64,000 bases of DNA from Platanthera guangdongensis (GCA_039583875.1 CM077150.1:49428261-49492260), one strand, 5' to 3'. Counted from the first letter of the stretch, positions 22,791-34,734 are shown. Notes: a model not told the origin generated them from the sequence alone. A program made the numbers and translations.

Positions 22791-24032
22791 TTTTGGTGTT
22801 ACCATTGTGATCTAGAAGTGATCAAGCATGTAGTCTCACTGTCATCGCAGTATGAGCCTATTAGGGTCGCACATAAGAGCGTTTGGAGAATTTGGAAGAT
22901 TGGATTATGTTGGTCTTACTCATGTGATGAGTGAAGGACCAAGAACTTTCATGAGATGAGTGAAGGACTTGACTCAACCAGGCATTGCATGTGACAAGTC
23001 TACTCAGCCAGGCATTGAGTGCGTTGAGACCACTCAATTCTTTCGTCGAGTCAAGTGTTAATTCGCCAAGTTAGTGTTGAGTATGTCGAGACCACTTGAC
23101 GATTCGTCAAGTCATTTCTTGATACGTCGAATGATGGCGTTGAGTATGTCGGGACCACTCAACGCCTTCGTAGAGTCAAATGTTTACTTGTCGAATTAGG
23201 CGCTGAGAGCGTCGAGGTCATTCAATGCCTTTGTCGAGTAAACTATTGACTTGTCGAATGATGGCAATGAGTGTGTTGAGTTCACTCAATGATTTGTCGA
23301 GTCAAGTGTTGATTCAACGTTTCTAGTGTTGAGCGCATTGAGTTCACTCAATAATTTGTCGAGTCAAGTATTGATTCGATGAGTCTGGCATTGAGTGCAC
23401 TCAACGATTCGTCGAGTCAAGTGTTTATTCGTCGAATATCGACATGGTCACTCAATGATTTGTCGAGTCAAGTATTAATTTGTCGAATATCGGCATTAAT
23501 ACTCGACGAATTCTGTTTCGTCCGGTTTATTTCTTTTAAGCCCTGTTCGGCGTGGTCTGCTGGTATGAGTTGGCTCGGTATTCAGTATGTATATACTATA
23601 TGTACAGTAAATCAACCCAGTTACTAAGTTATGGAAGATAAGCGACAATACATTTTGACCTAATCGCGAGTCGGCCTCTTCTTTCCTTCGACGGAATTGT
23701 TCCGCCAAGGCCGTGAAAGCCGATCTCGTTGTCGCCCGTCCGTCATCCTTGTACGTCATCGGAAAGTGTTTCCAGGGCATTCGTATTCATTGTCGCCGCC
23801 TCTTCTGGAACAGACCTACCAATCTGTGAAGATGCAGAGTTATTTCTTCCAACCTAGATTTTGTGCGAAAAGAGTCTAATGGTTCTCCCGTTCGTGTGGA
23901 TCACCTGTAGAGGCGTGGACACAATTCTACGCTCGGAACTCACGCCGTTGCCATTCGTTGGAATAAATCGGAGCACCTTGGTTGAGTATTGATTAAATCC
24001 CTCAAAGGTAAAATTTTATTTACAACACTCTA
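22791..24032 (+). repeat. Copia-1 second LTR, first part
   Basis: Same order as 12332-13678: tttTGGTGTTACCATTGTG (the expected TGTTGG has become TTTTGG), the motif region (23035-23520) with words such as ttcgtcgagtcaagtg, the cgttcgtgtggatcacctgtagaggcg block near 23890, and then tttatttacaacactcta. It is cut at 24032 by SIRE-A and resumes at 36682. Confidence 0.85.
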
Positions 24033-24178
24033 TGTTGGGTACATTGGAAAATATGTACCTGATTTGAAGAAGCTTCACCCTACTCAATGATATACATCAA
24101 GGTGTATTTGATGTACTTTGAGTTTACTTGTGCAGGTTAAGTAATTGCAGGGAAAGCATGAAAAGTTTCTAAGTCCAT

Positions 24179-24983
24179 GTGTCGACACCAAGAAGAAAAG
24201 TGTCGACACTTAAGAAGGCTTGTGTCGACACCCAGAGAAGCTGTGTCGACACTTGGAGTAATTGTGTCGACACCAGGAATGCAGAGTCGACACCAGAAGG
24301 AAAGTGTCGACACATACAAGCAGTGTCGACACTCAATGAAGAAATGTCTAAAGAATCTGTGTCGACACTTAGGAGCAGTGTCAACACCCAGAGAAATTTT
24401 GTCGACATTAGAAAGTGTCGACACCAGGAGGCTGTGTCGACACTCAGCACAACATCATCCAAGTTCAAGAAAAAGTGTCGACATTGGGAGGCTGTGTCGA
24501 CACTCAGCAAACTTCAACAGAGTTTAAGTACAAGTGTCGACATAATGAAGAATGTGTCGACACACAGCAAAAGTCTCAACACATGAAGAAAGTGTCGACA
24601 CTAGGAGGATGTGTAGACACTCAGCAAATTTCAATAAAGTCTAAGTACAAGTGTCGACACAAAGGAGATGTGTCGACACTCAGCAAAAGCTTCAACACAG
24701 AAGGCATGTGTCGACACAAAGAAGATGTGTCGACACTTAGCAAGTATCAACACAAGAAGATGTGTCGACACAAAGGAGTTGTGTCGACACTTACAAGAAA
24801 TCAACTAAGTATCAAAGAAGAAGGACTTGTGTCGACACATAGGATCAGTATCGACACATGTTGAAGAAGCAGTGTCGAGAAGCAGATTCTACAACACAAG
24901 GAGTTGTGTCGACACCATGAAGGCTAGTGTCGACACTTAGTCTACTTGTGTCGACACTTAGTCTATCAGTATCGACACTTAAA
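24179..24983. repeat. GTGTCGACAC array, helically phased
   Basis: More than twenty exact copies of the 10-bp palindrome GTGTCGACAC plus several one-base variants (gtgtcaacac, gtgtagacac, gtatcgacac). The first GTCGAC cores start at 24181, 24202, 24224, 24245, 24266, 24286, 24306 and 24325, that is 19-22 bp apart. Later ones form pairs about 19-20 bp apart, with pairs 35-41 bp from each other. The unconstrained spacers differ in sequence, while the distance is kept. The motif often ends cactcagcaa, which shows some tandem growth. Long open frames on both strands across the array are a by-product. Confidence 0.9.
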
Positions 24984-25134
24984 GACTGACTGTCTCGACA
25001 CTTTCAGACAGTTACAAAAAATTCAAGAAGTGACTGGATGACTTGACAGCTGCCATTCCAGCCGGTCTACTGCAACTGTCAGAGCTGTCAGAAAGTTGTT
25101 AGGAACCGGATCAGCCGGTCACCTTGGAGAAAGT

Positions 25135-25144
25135 CTATATAAAG
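25135..25144 (+). promoter_or_regulatory. Probable TATA box of SIRE-A 5' LTR
   Basis: ctatataaag, preceded by a ccggatcagccggt inverted repeat (25106-25120) and about 150 bp downstream of the motif array. The 3' LTR has ctatataaat at 35818 and the related minus-strand LTR has tttatatag near 57637. The position suggests that U3 with the array ends about here. Confidence 0.65.
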
Positions 25145-26000
25145 ACCCTTCTCCTTTACAGATGATGAGATCGAATCAAGCAATTCATTGAAGAATCAAT
25201 TGAAGTGATCAGAAGATTTAAGAAGTTGGAGAGAGAGAGCTCCTTCTAAGAAGACAGCTATTGAACCAGGCTGTGAAGAAAATTTCAGATTGAGATCTGA
25301 TTCTTAAGTCAGTAGTGATTGAAGATCATCTGTATAGAGAATCAACCCTACTGTGTTCTAATTCAAGAAGCTTTGAAGAAAGCCAAGGGAGGTTGATCTC
25401 AGCAAAGTTCTTTCAAGAACTCTTCAAGAAACCAGACAACTCTTCTCTCTCAATCTGAGTTGTGGTTATATTCATTGTAATTTTAATTTTCTGTAGGATC
25501 CTTAGGGATCTGAGTTGTAAGCCTGAAATTATAAAGGCTGAGTGGTAGGGCCTGTGTGCCTGAGTGTAGGAGATCCATTTCTTTGAGTGCAGGAGTTGTT
25601 GAGGGCTGAGTATAGGCCTTGTTGAAGGCTGAGTGTAGGTCTTGGTGAAGACTGAATAGTAGGGCCTTTGAGCCTGAGTTGTAAGAGTGGGATCACTCTG
25701 AGCTGTAGGAACCTATTTGGGATTCTGAGTGTAAGATCTGAGGATCTGAGGAATAGTGGAGAAGTTGGGCCGAATCTAGTACACTACTAGATAGGCGAAG
25801 GGGGAAAATGGATGTACCCAGACCTTGGGGAACCACTATAAAATCTGTGTGTTCTCTTTGTATGCTTTATTCTGTGATTGTTGTGATGTATTGCTGTGAA
25901 GAATTGCATATAATTCTGTGTATCTGCCTGTAAAGTTTAAAAAGATTAAGTGAACCTATTCACCCCCCACTCTAGGTGTTTAGGCACTAGTTCTTTCAAG

Positions 26001-26012
26001 TGGTATCAGAGC
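26001..26012 (+). other. Primer-binding site (initiator-Met tRNA)
   Basis: tggtatcagagc, two bases after the end of the 5' LTR; exact match to the site used by most plant Copia elements. Confidence 0.95.
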
Positions 26013-26079
26013 CAGATTACTCAAAAAGGACATAACAGTCTGAGTAAAAATCCTGTAGGCAGAATGAAGAATCAAGAAA

Positions 26080-27969
26080 ATGAGTTCAACGGAGAATCAC
26101 AAAGAACTAGGATCCATGAAGTTTCCAATCTGCAGAAAGGATCTCTTTGGCATTTGGAAAGAAAGGGTTAGACTGTTTATGAAAGCCTCTGACCCCAGAA
26201 TTTATATTACTGTTAAAGAAGGGTCATATGTGCCAATGAAAGTATTTGTGTTAGATGCAAATCAGAGAACTCCAAAAGACTATTCTGAAATGACCAAGGA
26301 TGAGATTATTCTGGCCACTATGGACAAGAGGGCTCAGAATATTATTGTAAGTGCAATAGATGATGCCACATTTCAGAATTTGATACACTATAAAACATCA
26401 AAGGAAATGTGGGACACACTGATAGTGTACATGGAGGGCTCTGAAGAAGTTAGACAGGACAGAAAGTCTTTATTAAATCAGGAGTATGAAAGTTTCAGAC
26501 AAGGCAGGTCTGATAGTATAACTGAGTGCTACAAGAAATTTTATAGGATTGTCAATGAGTTGATGTCTTATGGAAGAGAATTCAGCAATTATGAGCTGAA
26601 TGATAAGTTCTTGAGATCCCTAACTAAAGACTGGGATACTAAGATTTGTGCCATAAGGGAAATGGCCAAATTAGCAGACATTCCTCCTCCAACATTGTTT
26701 GGAAAACTGTTATCATATGAGATGCAGTTAATGGTAAGAAAGGAGGAAGAGAAGACTACCAGAGTTGAGCACAAAGAAAGAGCTGTGGCTTTCAAGATAG
26801 AAGCCACCAGGAAATATAAAAGTAAGCCTCCATCTCCACCTCCAAAAGTTGTTGAGACTGATACAGATGAGTCAGAAAGCAAGAATTCTGAAAGCAGTGA
26901 GAGTGATGAAGATTTTGCAGCTTTCACTAGACATTTTCAGAAGTTTCTTAAGAAGAAACAGTGGAGGTCTAAGCCATCCACTTCACATAAGTCATCAAAG
27001 AATGACAGGAGAAAGCCCAAGTCAAGTAAAACTACATCTTCAAAGATTGTTTGTTATTGTTATAACAGACAGGGACATGTTGTGGCTGACTGTCCAGAGA
27101 AAAGGAAAGAGTCAACTGATAAGAAGAAGACTCAGATCAAGGGCAAAAAGGAAAGGTCCTTTTTTGCTAAGAAGGACAAAAGTCTGTCTGATATGTCATC
27201 TTCAGAAACTGATTCAGAAGCTGAAGCTTATATTGGACTGTTTGCTGAAGAAGAGGAAGATGAGTTCATCCAGTTAATGAACTCAATATATGAGCATGAG
27301 AACAATCAGTGCCAGGGACTGATGGCCTTATCAGAAGGAGACAAAATCCAGGATCAGCCTGGACCAAGTCAGGTACAAAATTGTTCTGTTAGTTCAATTT
27401 CTAGTACTGAGTCAGATTCAGATACATCAGCATCAAGTGATGTTAGTGGATCTTAATCTGAAGGAGACATTCATCAATTAATTGATGAATATAGAGTAGT
27501 GTTGCAAGCTTTGAAGAAAAGCAAATCCTTGGCCAAAAGTTAGGCTAAGGAGATTGCTAATCTTAAAGTTGCTGCAACAGATTTTGACAAGTTGCTTGAT
27601 CAGAAATTAAATGAAATTGCCAGACTGAAGCACATTATTGTTATTCAGATGGGGACTATAACATTTAAAAATGATCAAATCAGAAATCTGGAGATTAGTC
27701 TTCAGAAAGAGAGAGATATAGTTGCAAGGTTTTCTAAACCAAAGTCTGTTCTACCTTTGATAGATGAGTTCATTTCTCAAAAGGGTAAAACTGGATTGGG
27801 GTTTACTAAACCTGCCAGGACTGTACAGTCCAAGTCTAAGGGCAAAGCCCCAGTACTCAACAAGGAGCCTGCTAAAAATAAAACAGCCAGGGTTGTACCT
27901 AAACAAAGGTACAACAGATTTGAGTGCTGGTGCTGTGGCAAGGTAGGCCACTTTGCCATAGACTATTGA
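26080..27969 (+). pseudogene. SIRE-A gag, with stops
   Basis: The frame opens at ATG 26080 and runs without a stop for 458 codons to TAA at 27454, the best preserved part of gag-pol. The N-terminal half has the LFGIWKERVRLFMKA block typical of SIRE gag; the second half has a poly-Ser/acidic tract and basic KKK stretches. The first zinc knuckle reads CYCYNRQGHVVADC, with the second ligand Cys out of place. After stops at 27454 and 27541 (both of CAR-to-TAR form) the same frame gives a coiled-coil-like region and a second knuckle, CWCCGKVGHFAIDY, whose last Cys is Tyr, followed by TGA at 27967. It forms the virus-like particle in intact relatives. Confidence 0.85.
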
Positions 27970-28092
27970 CACAATTCAAGTGCCAAGGTGAGTAGAAAAA
28001 TGCCTGCTAGAAAAGCTACAGGTAGTTTTGTTAAGATTCAGACTAACTTGCACCAAGGACCCAAGAAGTTTTTGGGTTCTAAGGTTAAGTAA

Positions 28093-29650
28093 TCTGTTTT
28101 GCACGTGAGTCCAAGTGACCATGCCCCAATATGGTACTTGGACAGTGGATGTTCCAGGCATATGACTGGAACTAGGAGATTGCTGAAGGACTATACACCA
28201 ATCAAGGATGGTCCTAAAGTCACCTTTGGTGGTTCTCAAAAAGGAATCATCAAAGGCTTTGGTAACATTTCTAGCAACCTTATTACAATTACTCAAGTGG
28301 CTTATGTTAAAGGTTTGAAACACAACCTCATTAGTATAAGTCAGCTGAGTGATTTAGGATATAACATCTCATTTGTCAAAAATGGTTGTCATATCAGGAG
28401 GTCAAATAATCAAAAGATCATTCTGACAGGTTATACGAAGAGAAATGTCTATTGTTTAGATATTATGTGTGAGAATAATGTTTCTCCTGTGTGTCTTGTA
28501 GCTGATGAGAAAGTCTCTCATTGTGTCAAATGGCACAAGAGGCTAGCCCATCTTAACTATAAGACAATTGGTCAACTCTATAGTAAAGAGTTAGTGAGGA
28601 ATGGTCCTCAAGTTAAGTGTAAAAAGGTTGGGATATGCTCAGCTTGTCAAAAGGGCAAGCAGACCAAATCCACCTTTAATAGCATTGAGAACAAAGATGC
28701 TGTGAGGTGTCTATACCTCTTGCATATGGATCTTTTTGGTCATATGCCAGTTCACAGCCTAGGTAGGAAGGTCTACACTTTTGTGGTTATAGATGACTAC
28801 TCAAGGTTTTCCTGGGTGTTCTTCCTTAGATAAAAATCTGAAACACCTAGTATCTTTTATAGTTTTGTCAAACAAATTCAGAATGAGTTAGACAGTACAG
28901 TGGTCAAAATAAGAAGTGACCATGGTACTGAATTCCAGTCTGATAGTATGACAAAGCTATATGAAGAGTTTGGGATATTTCAGGAATTTTCCTCACCAAG
29001 AACACCTCAGCAAAATGGTATTGCTGAAAGGAAAAACAGAACCTTGATTGAGGCTGGTAGAACCCTATTAAGTGACACATCCCTCCCTAAATATTTCTGG
29101 GCTGAGGCAGTTAATACTGCATGTCATGTGATTAATAGGGCTACTATCACCAAGAGCCACAATAAGACCCCCTATGAGATTGTGAAAGGCAGAAAACCAA
29201 ATCTATCCTATTTCAGGATCTTTGGTTGTAAATGTTATATACTTAACAATGGTAAGTCTTACTTAACCAAGTTTGCTGCCAAATCCCAAGAGGGGATCTT
29301 AGTTGGGTACAGCAACAACAGTAAGGCTTATAGGGTCTACAGCTTGACTACTCAAGTTGTAGAAGAGTCAGTACATGTAGTGTTTGATGAAACTAGACTC
29401 ATTAACAATGAATTGTCTAGAAGTGTTTGCAGCTCTACAGGTGTGACTGAGAAGATGGACAAGCTTACTATTGAAGAAGGTTCTACTGCAAGTCAGCAAG
29501 TGGATGATAGTGGCTGTTGTCCAGGGGGAGTACTTGATACTCCTGATGCTGAAGAAGACCAAGGAGTGCAGCAAGTTGAAGAAGCTGAAGGAGTACAACC
29601 TGAAGACAGGCTGCCTCCAGCAAATAGACATCTAAAAGATCATCCAGCCA
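28093..29650 (+). pseudogene. SIRE-A protease and integrase, with stops
   Basis: In the same frame as gag, after a TAA at 28090. Protease: IWYLDSGCSRHMTG with the DSG active site (28130-28170). Integrase: HKRLAHLNYKTI and ICSACQKGK (HHCC zinc site), LLHMDLFGHM with the first catalytic Asp, VVIDDYSRFSWVFFLR, TAA at 28831, KIRSDHGTEF with the second Asp (about 28903-28932), and NGIAERKNRT with the catalytic Glu (about 29014-29043). Then KTPYEIVKGRKP, FGCKCYILNN and LVGYSNNSKAYRVY. All zinc ligands and DDE residues are present; only the stop at 28831 breaks integrase itself. Confidence 0.88.
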
Positions 29651-30520
29651 ATCAAATCATTGGTGATCTCAAACAAGGGGTACAAACAAGGAGCAGAAAT
29701 CTAAGTTCAGTACTCTACTCCACCTTTCTATCCCAGGTAGAGCCAAAGAAATTTGAAGAAGCCATCCTAGACCCTCATTGGATTGAGGCTATGTAAGAGG
29801 AGCTGAATCAGTTCAAAAGATACAAAGTCTGGGAGCTAGTTGCTAAACCAAAAGATCACAACATAATTGGAACCAAGTGGATATTTAGGAATAAGTTGGA
29901 TGAACATGGAGTGATTATAAAGAACAAAGCAAGACTGGTTGCAAAAGGATATAGGCAGGAAGAAGGTATTGACTTTGATCAGACCTTTGTTCCAGTAGCC
30001 AGACTGGAGGCAATAAGGATGTTCTTGGCCTATGCAACCTATCAAGGGTTTAAAGTATACTAAATGGATGTTATGTCAGCCTTTTTGAATGGAAATCTGA
30101 AGGAAGAAGTCTATGTAGAACAGCCATCAGGTTTTGTAGATTCTATCAAACCTAATTATGTCTATAGACTTAGGAAGGCTTTGTATAGGTTAAAACAAGC
30201 ACCTAGGGCTTGGTATGAAACCCTGTCTAGTTTCCTCATTGAGAATAAATTCATAAGGGGGAAAATAGACAAGACTATATTCCTTAGGGAATCCAGAGTC
30301 AAGATCATCCTAGTCCAAATATATGTGGATGACATTATATTTGGGTCTACAGAAAGTAGTCTTTGCAAAAAGTTTGCAAAACTTATGCAAGGACAATTTA
30401 AAATGAGCAGTATGGGGGAACTTAAGTTCTTCTTGGTCTCCAAGTTAGATAGACTGAGGATGGTTTATCCATATGTCAGTCTAAGTTCACCCTAGAATTA
30501 ATAAGGAAGTATGGTATGGA
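29651..30520 (+). pseudogene. SIRE-A reverse transcriptase, broken
   Basis: LDPHWIEAM, TAA (29794), [60 protein letters not shown] (30061), [21 protein letters not shown] with the first catalytic Asp, [13 protein letters not shown], and [13 protein letters not shown] with an intact YVDD box (about 30319-30345). At both stops SIRE-B has CAA (MQEELNQ and KVYQMDV), so each is a C-to-T change. One base is lost near 30432 after LKFFL, so the usual GLQV block is out of frame. Confidence 0.88.
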
Positions 30521-31265
30521 ATCATCCACTACCATGAAAACTCCTATGGGGTCAACAATGTTTTTATGCAAAGATGATGCAGGGATACCTGTAGATGAAA
30601 CTTTGTATAGAGGGATAGTTGGCTCCCTATTGTATTTGACTGCTAGTAGACCAGATATCATGTATGATACATGTGTCTGTGCTAGGTACCAAGCTTGCCC
30701 TAAAGAATCTCATTTGACAGCAGTCAAAAGAATTTTGAGATATCTTAAGGACACTCCTTATCTAGGCCTTTGGTACCCTAGGAATGGAGACTTTGAACTG
30801 ACAGGTTATTCAGATGCAGATTTTGCAGGCTGCAAGGAAGATAGGAAAAGTACAACTGGAACCTGTCAATTCCTAGGAGGAAGACTGATATCATGGAGTA
30901 GCAAGAAACAAACAAGTGTGGCTATCTCCATAGCAGAATCAGAGTATGTTGCTGCAGGAAGTTGCTGTGCTCAACTTCTATGGATTCAACATCAGCTAGA
31001 AGATTATGGTATTCAAGTAAGTAGAACACCCCTATTTTGTGATTCTACTAGTGCTATTTCTGTTGCAAACAATCCTGTCTCCCATAGTAGGACTAAGCAC
31101 ATAGAAATAAAATACCATTTTCTAAGAGAACATGTGGAAAAAGGAGATATTTCACTAGAGTATATTAATACAAATAATCAACTAGCTGATATGTATACTA
31201 AGCCTTTAGATGAAACCAAATTCAATAAATTTAAAATTAAATTAGGAATGATAAACTTAGAATAA
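30516..31265 (+). pseudogene. SIRE-A RNase H (open but out of frame with RT)
   Basis: 249 codons without interruption: MKTPMGS, YRGIVGSLLYLTASRPDIMY (connection), LTGYSDADFAGC (first catalytic Asp), KSTTGTCQFLGGRLISWSSKKQ, ISIAESEYVAAGSC (catalytic Glu), FCDSTSAISVANNP (second Asp), SRTKHIEIKYHFLREH, and ADMYTKPLDETKF at the end. The domain looks sound; only the upstream frameshift separates it from the polymerase. No own start signal is expected, since it is normally part of the polyprotein. Confidence 0.88.
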
Positions 31266-31285
31266 GTTCTCAAAATTGGCTAAGT

Positions 31286-31600
31286 AAAATGGTGTCGACA
31301 TACAGAGTTTTCTGTGTCGACACATAGAATTCACTCAGAATTAGTCTAGTAAAGTCTCGACTAAGTGTCGAGCAAAGAGGTGTCGACACATATATTCTGT
31401 CGACTATACTTGTATCGACACTTAGTTGTCGAGACATTATAAGTAAGTGTCGACACTTTTCAACAGTGTCGACACAATTTAAGTATTTTGACGCGCCCTT
31501 TCATCTTCGATTCTAGAAAGGTATAAATAGGTTTTCGCCATTGTCTGTCGACACGCTCACCAAAGTTTCGAGACCAAACTTGTGTGTCGACATCTCTCTT
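31286..31600. promoter_or_regulatory. Internal GTCGAC array upstream of ORF3
   Basis: In the non-coding spacer between RNase H and ORF3 the palindrome of the SIRE-A LTR recurs: gtgtcgac at 31292, 31315, 31381, 31446 and 31467, with variants (gtatcgacac 31411, ctgtcgacac 31545, gtgtcgacat 31584). Spacing is less regular than in the LTR. A TATA-like word follows and then the ORF3 start. This layout resembles the LTR (array, then TATA, then transcript) and suggests an internal promoter for ORF3; this is inferred, not shown. Confidence 0.6.
31521..31530 (+). promoter_or_regulatory. TATA-like word before ORF3
   Basis: gtataaatag, about 100 bp upstream of the ORF3 ATG at 31629 and in the middle of the internal motif array. 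It could set the start of a separate ORF3 transcript. Confidence 0.45.
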
Positions 31601-31628
31601 CTCTAAATTCAAATTTCTTCAAACCCTA

Positions 31629-34459
31629 ATGGCGCCCAAGCTAGAAGAGAATGTGAATGAAGGATATGAACTCGTGCGACACGCATTTGATGATGCAGAA
31701 CCCGAGATCAAAGGTGTGATAACCCTAATAGCAGAGAATGGGTTAGAATTTCTTGTTTCAGAACCGATCAAGATCTGGAATAAAGAGGTCCTGGAGTTTC
31801 TGAATGCAGCATCACTAGATGAATCAGGACTTAAGATTAAGTCAAGAGTTCACGGGGAAAAGGTGAAGGTCTCACCTAAAAGTCTAAGAAAAGTTTTCAA
31901 CTACCAAGGACAAAGGAAGAGGAAGATGTGTCTGCTTCTAAGACTAGAGAAGAATTGACATGGTGTGGTTTGGACTCAAACCTGAAGATAGGATCTGTGT
32001 TCAACAGAAAAGGAATGAACATGCAAGGAAAATTCTTGTCTGAAATAGTTGGAAAGGTCATCCTGAGCAAGCCTGTGGGACATGACAGAATTTTTTCTTA
32101 TATGTTCAGTTTGATGACAAGGATTATCTTCAAACTTAATACTGATTGGTCTGCAGTTGTGTTTGAGAAGATAAAAGAAAGTATGAAGAAGCCTAATTTG
32201 GGTAGAATACTGAGTCTATACCTAGCTGGTAGTATACCAGAAGTAATGAATCAAGCAGCTGGATCTAAGATTAACCACATGAGGAGAATGGATTTGAGAA
32301 TCTTCTCTAGGTGGGATAGAGTATTGACCAAAGAGATGCCAACTCCAGAGAAGGAAACACCCCAGAAAAATAAGAAGAAGACAGCCCCTGTGGCTCAAGA
32401 ATCCTCAAGCAGCTCTGAAGAGCAAGTTGTTTTTACTCCTGATGAGGAAGAAACTGGAAATGCTGGACAATCTCCAGCTATACAAGAAGATGCACAGAGG
32501 CAGGGGGAGCTACCCTCAGCAAGCCCAATTCACTAGGATTCAATCCAGGGGGAGCCTCTACTTGTGGAAGAGTCAACTCCACTAGAGAGTGAACAAGCTA
32601 CTCAAACTATACTTGAGGTAATAACTGAAATCAACCAATTAGATTTCCCTATTGAGAATGAAGTTATGACTGACACATTATGTGATGTTAATCAGCAACC
32701 TCAGATTCTTAGTCAACCTCGGGATGTTGTCATAGAAGACACATCTGTTGCTGATCAAGTGGTTGATGAGATAAGAGATTCTCCAACTCTTCCTCAACAA
32801 GAATTTACCCTAGGAGAGCTATTCCCAGATCTTCTACAAACAGATTTTGAGAAAGAAAAAGCTGCTGCTGAGGGGCAGAAAGTAATTATTGAGGGGGAGC
32901 ATGTGGAGATTGAAGAAGAAACTACAGGCAAAGAAACTGAGAAGCTAAGAGATACTAAAGGGCTACCAAGGACTGAGAAGGACTCTCATCCTAGTCCTAA
33001 AGAAAGAGTGGATATTGCAAGCACATCTGCTTCAGAGGATGAAGAGGCTGCTAGAGCCAAGAAGAGGAAATTCCAAGTCTTTAAGAGAAGGAGCCAGAAT
33101 TATAAGAAAGCCCTACAGACCACTGCTCCACAGCCTGCCCCATCTACTGACTATAGTTCTCTGATGGTAGCATTACAGATCAAGCTAGATGAGCAAAGAC
33201 AGGCTTTGCAAACTTATATGAATGAAGGACATAAGTCTCTGCAGTTTGATCTTGCACAAGATATAAAATCTATCAGATTTGAAGTAAATCTTAACAAGAA
33301 GGAAATGACTGACTGCTTCCATAAGGGAGGAAATGCAGTAGTCTATCTGGCCACACATCAAGAGAAACTAAAGACAAAACTTGATGAGCTAGAAGTGAAG
33401 CAAGGCTATATCCTGGAAAACCAGATCAGGATGAATGATAATTTGACAGCCTCTCATAATGCAATAGTAACTGAAATGAAGAATCTGGCTACTGCTCAGA
33501 CTACAGCAAGTGCTACTACCAAAGCTGAATTTGACAAACAACTACAAGAGAGCTTAACTATTGTTAAAACTGCTATTGAAGACTCTCAAAAGGCTATAAC
33601 TGACAAGCTCCAAAGGTTGAAACCTTTCTATAAAGATGGAGTAAACTATCTGAATGCCCAGATAAGATTCCAGAAAGATGATCTAAGAGATCACATTGAG
33701 AGAGAAGTCATAAAGGGGAAGAGGGTATTAGTCAAGGCAGGCTCTGATCATGCCAAGTGGATTTCAAATTCCATCAGAGCCACCCTTGGATATCCACCCT
33801 TATGTGATGATCACAATGTTGAAGAGTCTGGTATTAATCCTGCATATCTTGGAGGAGAGCAAGCTGAAGTAGCTCAAGTGATATACCCTCCACCAGACGT
33901 TGATATGATACATCAAGATATACAGTCAATGTATAGTCCTCCTGAGGGAATTCAGAATGTCATCATTGAGAAAGTGGTTCAGCCTGTGCCAGAGGCAATA
34001 CTGAAAGAATAAGAGGCCTTATTAAAAGAACAAGAGACTCAATTATCTAAGAAAAGGTTCAGAGAGCAAGCTGAACTTAGGCCTAATTTTGAACAATGCA
34101 GCCCCACTTCCAGGAATATCATCTTAACTGCATGGAAGGCTGCTAAAGATAATATTCTAGATAGAGGCAAATAGTATTCTGACCTGGAGTGGAGGAAGCA
34201 TGAGAATAGGCAAGAGGCCATTGTGCAATATAGAAGAAAGGCTAAGATGGGAAAGCTACCTCCTACTGCACAGGAGCCTAGCAAGTACTTCCCAAAACCT
34301 TATCATTACTTTGAAAGGCAGAAGATCAAAGCTGAAGAGCAGAAAAAGAAAGATCTTAAGGGAAAGAAGCCTGTTGCTGATGATGATACTGAAGCTCCTG
34401 TCCAAGCAAAGATACAATCAGGAAAGGGCATTGTAATCAAGGAGCCTGAGCTGCCTTAG
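31629..34459 (+). pseudogene. SIRE-A ORF3 (extra, so-called env-like ORF), broken
   Basis: Starts at ATG 31629 (MAPKLEENVNEGYEL) and spans about 940 codons. One frameshift near 31917 and three stops (TAG 32534, TAA 34010, TAG 34172), all of CAR-to-TAR form, break it. The segment after the frameshift (FLSEIVGKVILSKPVGHD...) matches FLADIVGKVLLGKHTAHD in the SIRE-B ORF3, so the two are homologous. The rest is Glu/Lys-rich and probably coiled coil (33200-33750), with a basic C-terminus. I see no clear signal peptide or strong membrane anchor, so 'envelope' is only the customary label for SIRE third ORFs. Function unknown; the region resembles the 'putative plant transposon protein' domain. Confidence 0.75.
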
Positions 34460-34734
34460 GATAGAAATTTTTCTTAAGTTTACTATGTGTAATCAGTTGC
34501 ATTCAACTTTTTGTAAACTTTTGAATAATGAAAATGTTGAACTTGTTAGAACAATGTGATATATGTTAAATCTATTACATTACTGATCTGAGATATTTGT
34601 GTATACATGTTTTGTTTATACATGTTTATGTACTTACCCTGTCATTTAATATTGTTTTACATCATACTGTGAATTTGTTATGAATGATGTATATTATTGA
34701 CTAAGGGTTATGACTTCTCCAAATAGGGGGAGAT
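34460..34734 (+). other. SIRE-A 3' untranslated region and polypurine tract
   Basis: AT-rich, ends aaatagggggagat (34721-34734) directly before the LTR start; the same tract stands in reverse at 58381-58394 and, less exact, at 45061-45074. Confidence 0.85.

Larger units (their letters stand above)
24033..25998 (+). repeat. SIRE-A 5' LTR
   Basis: TGTTGGGTACATTGG at the start, ttctttca at the end, two bases before the primer site. It contains the GTGTCGACAC array (24179-24983), a TATA box at 25135, a transcribed part with many 'gagtgtaggxx/ctgag' repeats (25500-25740), and the SIRE end signature cctattcacccccc (25954-25970). Confidence 0.92.

Noticed and set aside
24169..24864. Long open frames on both strands (95-149 codons) full of CRH, STL and VDT repeats
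   Set aside because: They are open because the repeated GTGTCGACAC unit lacks stops in several frames at once; no Met context, domain or strand preference. The same holds for 34839-35547 and 57851-58244.
24179..24983. CRISPR-like regular repeats
   Set aside because: The repeat is a 10-bp palindrome with 10-bp or ~28-bp spacers within an LTR of a eukaryotic element; it is duplicated in the other LTR. Not a CRISPR array.
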